From Leptospira sp. 96542 (GTDB lineage Bacteria > Spirochaetota > Leptospiria > Leptospirales > Leptospiraceae): a DNA stretch of 24,750 nucleotides. Below the pieces are notes generated by a model that was given only the letters and a program-made list of their open reading frames with translations, did no database searches and was not told the DNA's origin. Location: NCBI GenBank assembly GCA_029310945.1, contig JARJFC010000050.1, positions 1 through 24,750 on the forward strand, written 5' to 3'. Below, piece after piece: positions 1 through 6,970 of the stretch. The translations under genes and the position numbers were made by a program. Within the stretch, counting starts at the first letter, position 1, and each line of letters begins with the position of its first letter.

Positions 1-34
1 GTGCCGAAGCGTAGCGGTAAGGCGCTGTTATGCG
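1..34 (-). repeat. attC site 1 (partial), site of the vapBC cassette
   Basis: Only the R''/L'' half is in the window: CCGAAGCGTAGCGGTAA followed by GGCGCT and GTTATGCG at 27-34. It closes the cassette that carries VapBC. Bases 35-46 pair, with one bulge, with bases 813-828 at the other end of that cassette. Confidence 0.8.
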
Positions 35-46
35 ACGTTGCGGGAA

Positions 47-62
47 GCGACACGGATGTCGC
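47..62 (-). other. Short hairpin with CGGA/TCCG loop downstream of vapC
   Basis: Arms GCGACA and TGTCGC (6 bp, perfect) enclose CGGA on the plus strand, TCCG on the transcript strand, which fits the UNCG tetraloop class. It lies just past the vapC stop. There is no U-run, so it is not a classical intrinsic terminator; it could stabilise the mRNA end or be part of the cassette-end fold. A related hairpin lies at 793-810. Confidence 0.5.
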
Positions 63-66
63 AATC

Positions 67-483
67 TTAGCTTAGTTCCTCTTTAATTCTTAAATACTCA
101 TCTGGAGTTATGATTTTGAATTCTTTTATTTTTTCTAAAGTCAGAAGGTCTTTATCGCCTGTAATTAAGAAATCAACATTGGCGGAAAAAGCAGTTTCAA
201 GAATGTGAAAATCATCTCGATCTCTTAAATTCAGATAATCTTTAAGAGATTTATTTTTGATAATTGTAGTGGAACTTCTGATTTCAGAAATAGTAAATTG
301 GATAAAATCGTTTGGAAGTTTGAATTTAGGTTTGCCTAAAGTTTCTTCAATTTCTTCAAGAATTTCATTTGAAATGAATCCAATAAAAACTTCATCGATT
401 AAATCTTGTAAAATTAGCTTAGGTTTTCCATTAAACAAAATTGCGGAGATGTAAATATTTGTATCTAATAGAACTTTTAACAT
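67..483 (-). CDS. vapC: VapC-type PIN-domain toxin
   Basis: Predicted toxin of a type II toxin-antitoxin pair; PIN domains are Mg-dependent ribonucleases. The 138-residue protein is a single PIN domain: D7 in LLDTNIYIS, an acidic cluster around E40-E44, D90/D91 in RDRDDFHIL, and D110 in TGDKDLL form the expected acidic site. It looks closest to the 'putative toxin, PIN family' branch rather than to classical FitB/VapC. Its ATG overlaps the last base of the antitoxin stop (TAATG), so translation is probably coupled. Cytoplasmic. Family call is secure; the exact RNA target cannot be read from the sequence. Confidence 0.88.
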   Translation of the reverse strand: MLKVLLDTNIYISAILFNGKPKLILQDLIDEVFIGFISNEILEEIEETLGKPKFKLPNDFIQFTISEIRSSTTIIKNKSLKDYLNLRDRDDFHILETAFSANVDFLITGDKDLLTLEKIKEFKIITPDEYLRIKEELS

Positions 484-728
484 TAAGAAGCTTTCTTACT
501 TCTTCTTAAATTTTTAATTTCTCCGAGAATATCATTTTCAGTTAGATTTGATTTTTCAGTAGATTTAACACCGAAATCAAAGATAGCTTGCCATTTAGAT
601 TTTTTCTCAATGTAAGCTCTTGTTGCTTCACGAATTAATTCAGATCTTGATCTGTGTTCTCTTTTTGCAATTTTATCAATTTCTTTTAAAAGAGCCTTTT
701 CGAAAGAGATGTTAACAGTCTGATTCAT
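483..728 (-). CDS. vapB: VapB-type ribbon-helix-helix antitoxin
   Basis: 81 residues. The N-terminal half (about 4-45) has the ribbon-helix-helix pattern: a short strand (QTVNISFEKALL), a helix, then RSRSELIREATRAYIEKK. The C-terminal tail is charged and probably wraps VapC. It is first in the operon, so the antitoxin is made before the toxin, the usual order for this class. A palindrome sits between the likely -35 and -10 boxes directly upstream, fitting autorepression by the RHH domain. GGAAA five bases before the ATG is a weak ribosome site. Confidence 0.87.
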   Translation of the reverse strand: MNQTVNISFEKALLKEIDKIAKREHRSRSELIREATRAYIEKKSKWQAIFDFGVKSTEKSNLTENDILGEIKNLRRSKKAS

Positions 729-736
729 AATTTTCC

Positions 737-765
737 AGAATATACAATATTTGTATATAAGTCAA
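737..765 (-). promoter_or_regulatory. vapBC promoter with embedded palindromic operator
   Basis: On the minus strand TTGACT (760-765) and TATTCT (737-742) are separated by 17 bases. That spacer is almost filled by a 17-bp palindrome at 741-757, arms TATACAA and TTGTATA around three bases. This is the expected place for an RHH antitoxin to repress its own operon. The start codon is only nine bases below the -10, so the transcript leader would be very short; an upstream start site with another -10 is possible. Confidence 0.65.
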
Positions 766-792
766 ATGGATATTTTTTGTAATTCTTAAAAA

Positions 793-810
793 CGCCACAC
801 GGATGTGGCG
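793..810 (-). other. Hairpin with CGGA/TCCG loop upstream of vapBC
   Basis: Arms CGCCACA and TGTGGCG (7 bp, perfect) around CGGA. Together with the adjacent CTTCCCCGCAAT it mirrors the left end of the same cassette (37-62), so the two cassette ends form an inverted repeat that extends well past the attC R boxes. Confidence 0.5.
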
Positions 811-828
811 ACTCTTCCCCGCAATGTT

Positions 829-994
829 CGCATAACGAACTAGCATTAACGACGTTGGTCGAAGGTGAGCCTCTGTAGGAGGCGTTACCGTCGGCACATC
901 TCCTTGCTCTGCAAGGAGTGTGACGGAGACCAATGTGGCGAAGCCTGGAGGGAAGGCGTAAGACCTTCCCGGAACGTTAATGCGCTGTTATACG
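829..994 (-). repeat. attC site 2, site of the higBA cassette (836-1809)
   Basis: R' is CGCATAAC at 829-836; R'' is GTTATACG at 987-994. The R'' variant differs from its own R' but matches CGTATAAC at 1803-1810, the 5' end of the same cassette. The body belongs to the group shared with sites 7951-8116 and 21317-21483 (GACGTTGGTC, CTCCTTGC hairpin, GGAACGTTAATGCG). Confidence 0.88.
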
Positions 995-1012
995 AAGTCG
1001 CAAACTATTCTA

Positions 1013-1414
1013 TCAAATAAAGACCGATGGAGAAACATTGAATTTTTCTGCAAGAGCTTTGATTTGTCGTACATTTAATTCTCTTTTTCCATTTAAAATT
1101 TCAGAAACAACACCTTGGCTTCCTAAAATGTTTAGATCTTTTTGAGTTAAATTATTTTCTTGCATAAGGAACTTTAAGACTTCGATAGGTTCAGCATTAG
1201 GTTGTAAGAAATGATCATTTTCATATTCTTCAATCAAATTACCTACAGTTTCAAGAAGCGGGGCTAATTGATGTTTTTCATTATTTCCAACTTCATCAAT
1301 TAGTTCATCAAGAATCTTCACTAATTTTTTATATTGTTTATCAGTATGAGGTACAGAGAGAATTTCTTTAACATCATCCCAAACATTCTTAACTTTTTCA
1401 ATTTCTAGAATCAT
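1013..1414 (-). CDS. higA: HigA-type antitoxin (XRE-like HTH)
   Basis: 133 residues if started at the ATG at 1412-1414, preferred because GGGGAAA lies just upstream and it forms an ATGA overlap with the higB stop; an in-frame GTG six codons earlier is the alternative. The N-terminal two thirds are helical; the C-terminal XRE-type helix-turn-helix reads NLTQKDLNILGSQGVVSEIL followed by NGKRELNVRQIKALAEKF. This matches the long HigA antitoxins paired with HigB in toxin-first operons. It should neutralise HigB and repress the shared promoter through the palindrome at 1719-1737. Confidence 0.85.
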   Translation of the reverse strand: MILEIEKVKNVWDDVKEILSVPHTDKQYKKLVKILDELIDEVGNNEKHQLAPLLETVGNLIEEYENDHFLQPNAEPIEVLKFLMQENNLTQKDLNILGSQGVVSEILNGKRELNVRQIKALAEKFNVSPSVFI

Positions 1415-1707
1415 AAATTTCCCCTTTTCCACTTACCTTTATCATATTCAGAATGTGTTAAAATGTTTCTTACAAAAACTTTCTGCCTATTGAAATGAAT
1501 AGCAGCAATCAATCGAAAGTGATTTCCGCTTATATTAAAAATTATAAATTTTCCAACTTGGTCCACGGAATTGAAAACTTTCTTCAATTCATTAAAGTCT
1601 TTAAAATTTGTATTTTTGATGATCTTAAACCAGCTTTTAAGTGAAGATTCAGAATTAGGATGTTTTATAATGAAATCATCTAATTTCTTCCAGCTGATAA
1701 TATGCAC
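1411..1707 (-). CDS. higB: HigB-type mRNA interferase toxin
   Basis: 98 residues, starting at GTG (1705-1707); the MHIISWKKL beginning fits HigB proteins, which usually open with a similar strand, so the GTG is chosen. Other family features are the FKIIKNTNFKDFNELKKVF segment, the strand GKFIIFNISGNHFRLIAAI, and the end VRNILTHSEYDKGKW. HigB enzymes are RelE-fold ribonucleases that cut mRNA on the ribosome. Toxin precedes antitoxin, the hallmark of hig operons. Upstream are a TTGACA box and a 19-bp palindrome. Confidence 0.9.
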   Translation of the reverse strand: MHIISWKKLDDFIIKHPNSESSLKSWFKIIKNTNFKDFNELKKVFNSVDQVGKFIIFNISGNHFRLIAAIHFNRQKVFVRNILTHSEYDKGKWKRGNL

Positions 1708-1715
1708 TAGTTCAG

Positions 1716-1742
1716 AGAATATCTCATAATGAGATATGTCAA
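1716..1742 (-). promoter_or_regulatory. higBA promoter with 19-bp palindromic operator
   Basis: A perfect palindrome, ATATCTCAT-A-ATGAGATAT at 1719-1737, lies between TTGACA (1737-1742, minus strand) and TATTCT (1716-1721, spacing 15). A HigA-type HTH dimer bound there would block the promoter. The -35 is consensus; the short spacer is unusual, and TTCTCT two bases lower would give 17. Confidence 0.7.
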
Positions 1743-1802
1743 TAGTTTTTTTTAATAAATTTTAGTGTTACCTATGTTTTGAGGCATACATTTTTGCGAT
1801 TT

Positions 1803-1967
1803 CGTATAACGAACTAGGGGAGACGACGTTCCTCGTAGCTGAGCCTACGAAGTAGGCGTTAGCGTCGGCGCGTCTTCTTGCGGAGCGAGAAGCGTGACGG
1901 AGAGGAATGTGGCGCAGCCCAAGCGAGGCCGTAGTGCCGAAGCGAAGCGTTTCCCCGCTGTTATGCG
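1803..1967 (-). repeat. attC site 3, site of the LRR-lipoprotein cassette (1810-3268)
   Basis: R' is CGTATAAC (belongs to the higBA cassette); R'' is GTTATGCG at 1960-1967 and matches R' at 3262. The interior appears identical to the site at 3262-3426, so only the R boxes differ. The flank AAGTCGAA pairs with TTCGATTT before the next R', with one G-T wobble. Confidence 0.88.
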
Positions 1968-1979
1968 AAGTCGAATGAT

Positions 1980-3242
1980 TTAATTTATTTGGCAATTTTT
2001 GGGTAGAATATTTTTCCAAGATTCTTCAATTTTTTTTCTCTTATCGCTATTTATTTCCCAATTTGTAAATTTAAGATAGTTAATTGACTTAAGAAATCTA
2101 ACTTCATCATTGGGAAATACATAATTTCCTAAGTAAAGTTCCTCTATATTTGGAAGGTTTTTTATGGAAGCAGGGAGACTGCTGATATCTTCTATGTATA
2201 AATACTTTAATTTGGAATTTTCCTTAAAAAGAAAGTTAGAATTAATAGATTTAGCTATATTTTTATCGTTACTGCTTTTCTTAATAATTAATATTTTTAA
2301 ATTTTCTAAACAACCTAATTCAATGAATTTTAATGACTCAGTATTTGCCGATATTTCTAATTTTTTAATGTTTTGTAGTGAGCAAAGTACATCTAAATTT
2401 GAGATATTTTTATCTGACAAAATCGAAAGCTCCTTTAAATTTTTTAAATTTTTGAATTCATTAGGTAAATCTTTAAAATGATTGTATGATATATCTAGGT
2501 ATTCCAATTTTTTAAGATTTTCAATAAAAGTTGGTATAGTTTTTATATTTTGAATTCTAAGTTTAAGTTTTTTTAAATTACTTAGTTTTGAAATTACATA
2601 TGGAATATTATTAAGATTATAGGGATGATTATATTCAATTTCAATACTTTCCTTACTTTCATAAGGTGGATTATAAGATTCAAAATTATCTTTTAATAAG
2701 TCTTTGTTGGTTATGTTGCTGAAAAAATCAAGCAATTCCAAGAAATTTACTTCGACTCTTATTCCAATTATAAATGCTATTTCAAATCCAATACGTCCAT
2801 AAATATAAGTGTTAAGTTCGTTTGGACTTTGGTCATTTGTATATTCCTTATTTCTTCCATAGACATTTGGAAATTCTTGTTTTCTTCGATTTTCATCATT
2901 TCCGTATGATTTTATTACAAAAACGCTTTCGTTAGTTAGATATTGGTTGTTTGAACTTCTTAAACCAAATCCTAGTGCAATAGGATCCTGGTGAGTTTGT
3001 GGTAATCCTTGTCCGAACAATCCAAATTCAAAACTGCTAACAATAGCTTTAGCACCAATTGCTGGAAATTCGAATGATAAGCTAATGATGTCCAGAAGAT
3101 CGTAACCTAGATCTTTAAAACGGTGATTTGAAAGATTTTCATTTTCCATAAGGTAATGATAATCTTTGGATTGAATATCTATTGTTCTGCAGTTAGTTAC
3201 AAATAATAGAAATAAGCAAATTAATTGAATTTTTAATATCAT
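1980..3242 (-). CDS. Leucine-rich-repeat lipoprotein
   Basis: 420 residues from the ATG at 3240-3242. An in-frame ATG eight codons upstream lies inside the attC R box and is less likely. The signal peptide MILKIQLICLFLLFVTNC ends in a spirochaete-style lipobox with Cys18. Residues about 60-160 have a hydrophobic stretch (FEIAFIIGIRVEV) and no clear family. From about 205 on there are leucine-rich repeats of about 23 residues with LxxLKxLxLxxN-like spacing (for example LKKLEYLDISYNHFKDLP and LPNIEELYLGN). Such proteins are usually surface-exposed and bind proteins. It is the only gene in its cassette. Target unknown. Confidence 0.8.
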   Translation of the reverse strand: MILKIQLICLFLLFVTNCRTIDIQSKDYHYLMENENLSNHRFKDLGYDLLDIISLSFEFPAIGAKAIVSSFEFGLFGQGLPQTHQDPIALGFGLRSSNNQYLTNESVFVIKSYGNDENRRKQEFPNVYGRNKEYTNDQSPNELNTYIYGRIGFEIAFIIGIRVEVNFLELLDFFSNITNKDLLKDNFESYNPPYESKESIEIEYNHPYNLNNIPYVISKLSNLKKLKLRIQNIKTIPTFIENLKKLEYLDISYNHFKDLPNEFKNLKNLKELSILSDKNISNLDVLCSLQNIKKLEISANTESLKFIELGCLENLKILIIKKSSNDKNIAKSINSNFLFKENSKLKYLYIEDISSLPASIKNLPNIEELYLGNYVFPNDEVRFLKSINYLKFTNWEINSDKRKKIEESWKNILPKNCQIN

Positions 3243-3261
3243 ATTTATAGATTTTCGATTT

Positions 3262-3426
3262 CGCATAACGAACTAGGGGAGACGACGTTCCTCGTAGCTG
3301 AGCCTACGAAGTAGGCGTTAGCGTCGGCGCGTCTTCTTGCGGAGCGAGAAGCGTGACGGAGAGGAATGTGGCGCAGCCCAAGCGAGGCCGTAGTGCCGAA
3401 GCGAAGCGTTTCCCCGCTGTTATACG
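3262..3426 (-). repeat. attC site 4, site of the two-lipoprotein cassette (3269-4241)
   Basis: R' CGCATAAC at 3262-3269; R'' GTTATACG at 3419-3426, which matches CGTATAAC at 4235-4242. The interior appears identical to site 3, though the two cassettes carry unrelated genes. Bases 3427-3436 pair with 4225-4234 apart from one G-T wobble. Confidence 0.88.
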
Positions 3427-3455
3427 ACGTTCTTGAGGTTAATGTATTTATCTTA

Positions 3456-3947
3456 TTAATCTGAAGTGTTTTGCAAAATTTGATTTAAGGTATTTAAATC
3501 TTCTTTATTTAAGGAAATAGTCTTCTGAATATTATTGTTTTGGATATAAAAATCAACATTTTCGATTTTTTGGAAAATGGTCTGACTGATTAAATTAGTC
3601 TCTAGTTCAATTTTACAAACATAAAGATCTCTAATTAAATTTCGTTTTTTTTTCATAAAAGGTATGTTTTTATAATATTGATTATTAATTTTGAGATCAA
3701 TAGAAGTTGGTAAGGATTTATCCATTTCTGTGTAAATTATTTTTATTAAGATAAATTGTTTTTGTTTATTTTTTGGAATCGAAAATGAAATATTATTTGA
3801 TTCAGTGAGTGGGTCTCCAGTATAAAAAGTTTTATGAATGTAGAAATTATCGTGTTTAGCATCTTGCTCCGGTCCTAGTAGCATAAAATTGCACGATAGC
3901 ATTGTAAAAATGCTAATTAGAGCAATATCTATTTTTACTTTAAACAT
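3456..3947 (-). CDS. Putative lipoprotein, unknown family
   Basis: 163 residues. Residues 1-19 (MFKVKIDIALISIFTMLSC) are a lipoprotein signal peptide with Cys19 as the probable lipidation site. The mature part is rich in Asn, Lys and Ile with alternating hydrophobic residues (FILIKIIYTEMDKS, SIDLKINNQYYKNIPF) and looks like an all-beta domain. No motif is recognised. It starts 12 bases after the stop of the gene at 3960-4187, so the two are probably one operon. Envelope location is inferred from the signal peptide only. Confidence 0.65.
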   Translation of the reverse strand: MFKVKIDIALISIFTMLSCNFMLLGPEQDAKHDNFYIHKTFYTGDPLTESNNISFSIPKNKQKQFILIKIIYTEMDKSLPTSIDLKINNQYYKNIPFMKKKRNLIRDLYVCKIELETNLISQTIFQKIENVDFYIQNNNIQKTISLNKEDLNTLNQILQNTSD

Positions 3948-3959
3948 TCTTTTTTCTTT

Positions 3960-4187
3960 TTAAAATTCGAATTTATTATATAGTTTTTTTGAGTTTTCTT
4001 CTTTGCATTTGTAGTAACTCCAAGTATCAATCAAGCAGAAATCTGGGTTTGCTTGGTTTGTGCAACTTAGAGCAAGCATAGGCTTGTAATAAGATTCGCA
4101 GTCGAATGGTTCTCTTTCCGTTTTGCATGAGATTGTTGAGACAATTGAATAGCAATACAATGATATGATTATTTTACATTTATTCAT
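3960..4187 (-). CDS. Small cysteine-rich putative lipoprotein
   Basis: 75 residues. The N-terminus (about 1-21, ending VSTISC) resembles a lipoprotein signal peptide. The short mature part has five more cysteines (CESYYKPMLALSC, CLIDTWSYYKC), which suggests disulphides in an exported protein. First gene of a two-gene cassette, followed closely by another lipoprotein. No family recognised; its size leaves some doubt, but its position between the attC site and its partner supports a real gene. Confidence 0.6.
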   Translation of the reverse strand: MNKCKIIISLYCYSIVSTISCKTEREPFDCESYYKPMLALSCTNQANPDFCLIDTWSYYKCKEENSKKLYNKFEF

Positions 4188-4234
4188 TTTAAATTTTGAT
4201 TGGTATATTTTTAGGAATTATGTTTCAAGAATGT

Positions 4235-4401
4235 CGTATAACGAACTAGACTAACCGACGTAGGCTGGCCCTGAGTCCCTGTAAGGGACTTTAGGGATTG
4301 GCACGACGCTTGCGTAAGCAAGAGGAGTGACAAAAGCCTATGTGTCGTAGACCGAACGAGGGCGCAAGTCCCGAAGTGAAGCGGTTAGTCGCTGTTATGC
4401 G
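4235..4401 (-). repeat. attC site 5, site of the methyltransferase cassette (4242-5889)
   Basis: R' CGTATAAC at 4235-4242, R'' GTTATGCG at 4394-4401. L boxes ACTAACCG and CGGTTAGT. Interior similar to sites 14790-14954 and 18855-19016 (CGACGTAGGCT, CCTATGTG). The flank CTGGCATTA pairs with TAATGCTTG before 5883. Confidence 0.87.
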
Positions 4402-4407
4402 CTGGCA

Positions 4408-5352
4408 TTATTCTTCACTATGTATTACGTTTTTGTGCTTATTTTCGCAATAGGAAGTTGGGTCTATTGTGGAATCTTCTTTTTTTAACATCTCAGTATA
4501 GGTTCTGAGTATTCTATCAATAGAGATTGATTTTCCCAAATGAAAACAATAACTTTCTTGTATGTCCTGAATATTGTTAAGTTTAAAAAATCCTTCCTTA
4601 GTAGAACCAATCATCCCCATTTTCTTCATAGGCGTTGTTAGTGCTATCTGAACATCTGAGTCAGTCCATCTTTGCTTTGTCTTTCTTGATATATATTCCG
4701 AAATAAATTTTAATTGAATTGGTTTATGATGTGATGTTTCTAATTTTTCAAGGAATTTCAACAAAGTAATCATTAAATTAAAGCGGTCATCGATTACTAG
4801 ACCACCAAATGGCTTATGTTTTCCTTTTACAATGAAACCCATATGCCCATTTACTTTAATATTTTCTTTTTTAAATCTTTTATTGTATTCTAATAATTCA
4901 TCTTTCTTGTCCGTTCCATAAATTAATAAACCTTTGTCGAGTATACCTTTGATAGGTTTCCATGGATTTATTATTTTTGTTCCAAGTGTCTTCTCTAAAG
5001 TAGCATATTTAAGAATTTTATCCGTTGTAAATTTAATGATGGGTTTTAGGAATTCACTTGTGTATTCTTCTTTCAATAAAGATTTTAAATTAGTTTTTAG
5101 CTTCTCATTCACTTCATCAATATAATTGTAGTCATAAATTTTAATTCCTGTGAAATTTTTATGAAGATTCTCCATATAATCAAATTCTGAAATTTCGTAA
5201 AAATTTTTGTTATAGTTGAAATTGACTTTTGCTTCTTTAAAATCATTATTTTCGGAGAGTAATGAATAGCAGTGATCATAAATATTAGGTTCATATATTG
5301 ATCTACTTGTAGAAATTGATAAGTTATTAATTACAAAATCGTTAATTGTCAT
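4408..5352 (-). CDS. Unknown protein, possible C-terminal winged helix
   Basis: 314 residues, no recognised family. The N-terminal part (1-110) is rich in Asn and aromatic residues; 130-185 contains INPWKPIKGILDKGLLIYG and GHMGFIVKGKHKPFGGL. Residues about 190-260 (FNLMITLLKFLEKL, LKFISEYISRKT, WTDSDVQIALTTPMKKMGMI, then EGFFKL) have the helix-helix-helix-wing look of a winged-helix DNA-binding domain; this is inference from pattern. It begins five bases after the methyltransferase stop, with GGAAGAA inside the end of that gene as ribosome site, so the two are very likely co-translated partners. Confidence 0.6.
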   Translation of the reverse strand: MTINDFVINNLSISTSRSIYEPNIYDHCYSLLSENNDFKEAKVNFNYNKNFYEISEFDYMENLHKNFTGIKIYDYNYIDEVNEKLKTNLKSLLKEEYTSEFLKPIIKFTTDKILKYATLEKTLGTKIINPWKPIKGILDKGLLIYGTDKKDELLEYNKRFKKENIKVNGHMGFIVKGKHKPFGGLVIDDRFNLMITLLKFLEKLETSHHKPIQLKFISEYISRKTKQRWTDSDVQIALTTPMKKMGMIGSTKEGFFKLNNIQDIQESYCFHLGKSISIDRILRTYTEMLKKEDSTIDPTSYCENKHKNVIHSEE

Positions 5353-5357
5353 TTGTA

Positions 5358-5855
5358 TTATTCTTCCATTTCGATTTCAATATACTGGTTTGGCTTGGTC
5401 TCTCTAACATTTTTGCAAATATAAAACTTATGTCCAGGGAAATCTTTTGGATCATATTCTTTAGAGTAGACGTTGAGTTTAATTCCTAAAATTCTCTGAA
5501 ATACAGGTACTCTTGTTGAAATGGCGTCATAGTTTGCATAAATATTGGATTCATGGGTAATTACTATTATTTTTCCTCTATTTTTCAAAATTCTATTTAT
5601 TTCAGTCATCAACAAAATTGACTGATCTAAGTTAAGAAATCCATAATTATAGGGATTGCAGATTAATATTAATTTAAATTGTTTAGGATCAAACGGTGTG
5701 TGTTCTGCTTCACAAAATACGTCTATTTCAGATTCTGAGCAGTAGGATTGAATTTTCTGATCATTGTCTGTTAAAATACAAGGGTTAAAGAAAATTTTCC
5801 CAAATTTTCCACAACCTGCACCAAGTTCTAGATTATCTATTGATAATAAGGTCAT
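5358..5855 (-). CDS. Small class I SAM-dependent methyltransferase
   Basis: 165 residues, short for the family but with an intact SAM-binding core: motif I LELGAGCGKFG at 9-19, a strand LILICNPYNYGFL at 62-74 where the catalytic loop lies, then a helix (SILLMTEINRILKNRG) and IIVIT. The NPYNYG resembles but does not equal the NPPY of N6-adenine or glutamine methyltransferases, so the substrate is open. A strong AGGAG lies nine bases upstream of the ATG. First gene of a two-gene cassette; its partner at 4408-5352 may be a specificity or regulatory protein. Confidence 0.72.
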   Translation of the reverse strand: MTLLSIDNLELGAGCGKFGKIFFNPCILTDNDQKIQSYCSESEIDVFCEAEHTPFDPKQFKLILICNPYNYGFLNLDQSILLMTEINRILKNRGKIIVITHESNIYANYDAISTRVPVFQRILGIKLNVYSKEYDPKDFPGHKFYICKNVRETKPNQYIEIEMEE

Positions 5856-5882
5856 TTATTCTCCTATTTATTTTAATGCTTG

Positions 5883-6046
5883 CGCATAACGAACTAGACT
5901 TAACGACGTTCCTCGACCCTGAGTCCCGAACGGGACGTTAGGGACTGGCACGTAGCTTGCGTATGCAAGCGAGTGACAGAAGAGGAATGTGGCGTAGCCC
6001 GAGCGAGGGCTTGTCCCGAAGCGTAGCGTTAAGTCGCTGTTATGCG
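5883..6046 (-). repeat. attC site 6, site of the 6060-6656 cassette (5890-6797)
   Basis: R' CGCATAAC 5883-5890, R'' GTTATGCG 6039-6046, L boxes ACTTAACG and CGTTAAGT. Internal hairpins: GTCCCGAACGGGAC, CTTGCGTATGCAAG and GCCCGAGCGAGGGC. The flank TAGTGCCAT pairs with ATGGCATTA at the far end of the cassette, one G-T wobble. Confidence 0.88.
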
Positions 6047-6059
6047 TAGTGCCATTATT

Positions 6060-6656
6060 TTAAATATTTTTTTGTGGTTCGACTTTAAAAAGATTATAAA
6101 GATCACCATCGTCAAAACCAGTTGCAATATAAAAGCTATTATTCATTAAGGAATTAAGATTATTTGGGTTCTCAAAAAATTCTTTTAAATATAAGAACAC
6201 GACAGCAAGAGAAAGAAAGCATTTAGTGTAAATGTTGATATTTTCATTGTTATAAATTTCTTCCATTATTTCTAAATATAGATACATATTCTCTGGAACA
6301 AAATCTTCATTGCAGGCCCAATCTGAATCATTTTGATCCCATGAAAAAGAGCCTATTAGGTAAATAGCTATTGTTTGTTTACTTTTAAATAATTTTTTGA
6401 AAGTTGTTTCAAATAAACCAAAATAGAGTCCATTTATGTCATAAGGAATTTTGTTTTCTTTTATTATTTGCAGAAACCAATTACTAAATTTTTCTTTAGA
6501 GTGAATAAATTCAGTAGACTTGATTATTTTATGTAAGTTTGTTGGAATTTTTTCGGTATTAGAAATAAATTCATTCGTGTTATTGAATTCTGATCCTCTT
6601 TGAATCAATCTCCGGATGCTTTTGTCAAGTTTGTCTAATGTAAAATCGTCATTCAT
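6060..6656 (-). CDS. Unknown cytoplasmic protein
   Basis: 198 residues, acidic and helical, without signal peptide or membrane segment. The most distinctive stretch is IAIYLIGSFSWDQNDSDWAC with NEDFVPENMYLYLEIMEEIY, followed by FLSLAVVFLYLKEFF; the Trp- and Asp-rich block with a helical tail is reminiscent of immunity proteins of polymorphic toxins, but no family is recognised and no toxin is adjacent. Sole gene of its cassette. Confidence 0.6.
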   Translation of the reverse strand: MNDDFTLDKLDKSIRRLIQRGSEFNNTNEFISNTEKIPTNLHKIIKSTEFIHSKEKFSNWFLQIIKENKIPYDINGLYFGLFETTFKKLFKSKQTIAIYLIGSFSWDQNDSDWACNEDFVPENMYLYLEIMEEIYNNENINIYTKCFLSLAVVFLYLKEFFENPNNLNSLMNNSFYIATGFDDGDLYNLFKVEPQKNI

Positions 6657-6790
6657 ATAGAATTGATCTAGTTATTCGCTTTTTTTTTTAATTTCTTCAA
6701 GTTTAAAGTTTATTTTAGATTACTTTTGATAAAAATGAAATAATTTCAAAAGATAGATTCCTGTTTTCTTTCTTTAGATTTATGGCATTA

Positions 6791-6960
6791 CGCATAACGA
6801 ACTAGCCTTAACGACGTAGGCTGACCCTGAGTCCCGGAACGGGACGTTAGGGACTGGAACGACACTTGCGCAAGCAAGGGGAGTGCCAGAAGCCTATGTG
6901 TCGCAGACCGAGCGAGGCCTTGTGCCGAAGCGAAGCGAAGCGTTAAGGCGTTGTTATGCG
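6791..6960 (-). repeat. attC site 7, site of the outer-membrane-barrel cassette (6798-7957)
   Basis: R' CGCATAAC 6791-6798, R'' GTTATGCG 6953-6960. At 170 bp it is the longest site here, through an extra GCGAA near 6930-6940 (CGAAGCGAAGCGAAGCG). Interior close to 16716-16878 and 23336-23498. The 130 bases at 6661-6790, between this site and the gene start at 6656, are AT-rich leader with no ORF or clear promoter seen. Confidence 0.88.
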
Positions 6961-6970
6961 TAGTGTCATA

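Noticed and set aside
712..933. Open frame through attC site 2
   Set aside because: It runs across the recombination site and vapB start; similar frames in other sites are products of the GC-rich repeat.
829..994. Terminal inverted repeats of an insertion sequence or MITE
   Set aside because: No transposase, no target duplication; boundaries follow the attC pattern.
1768..2019. Open frame through attC site 3
   Set aside because: Lies in the repeat and the LRR gene's 3' end; no ribosome site and no family.
2164..2481. 105-residue plus-strand frame inside the LRR gene
   Set aside because: It is antisense to leucine-rich repeats, whose codons give long shadow frames.
5883..6046. tRNA-like or riboswitch RNA (branched fold)
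   Set aside because: No acceptor/CCA, D-loop or T-loop sequences; location at every cassette boundary and R-box covariation fit attC.
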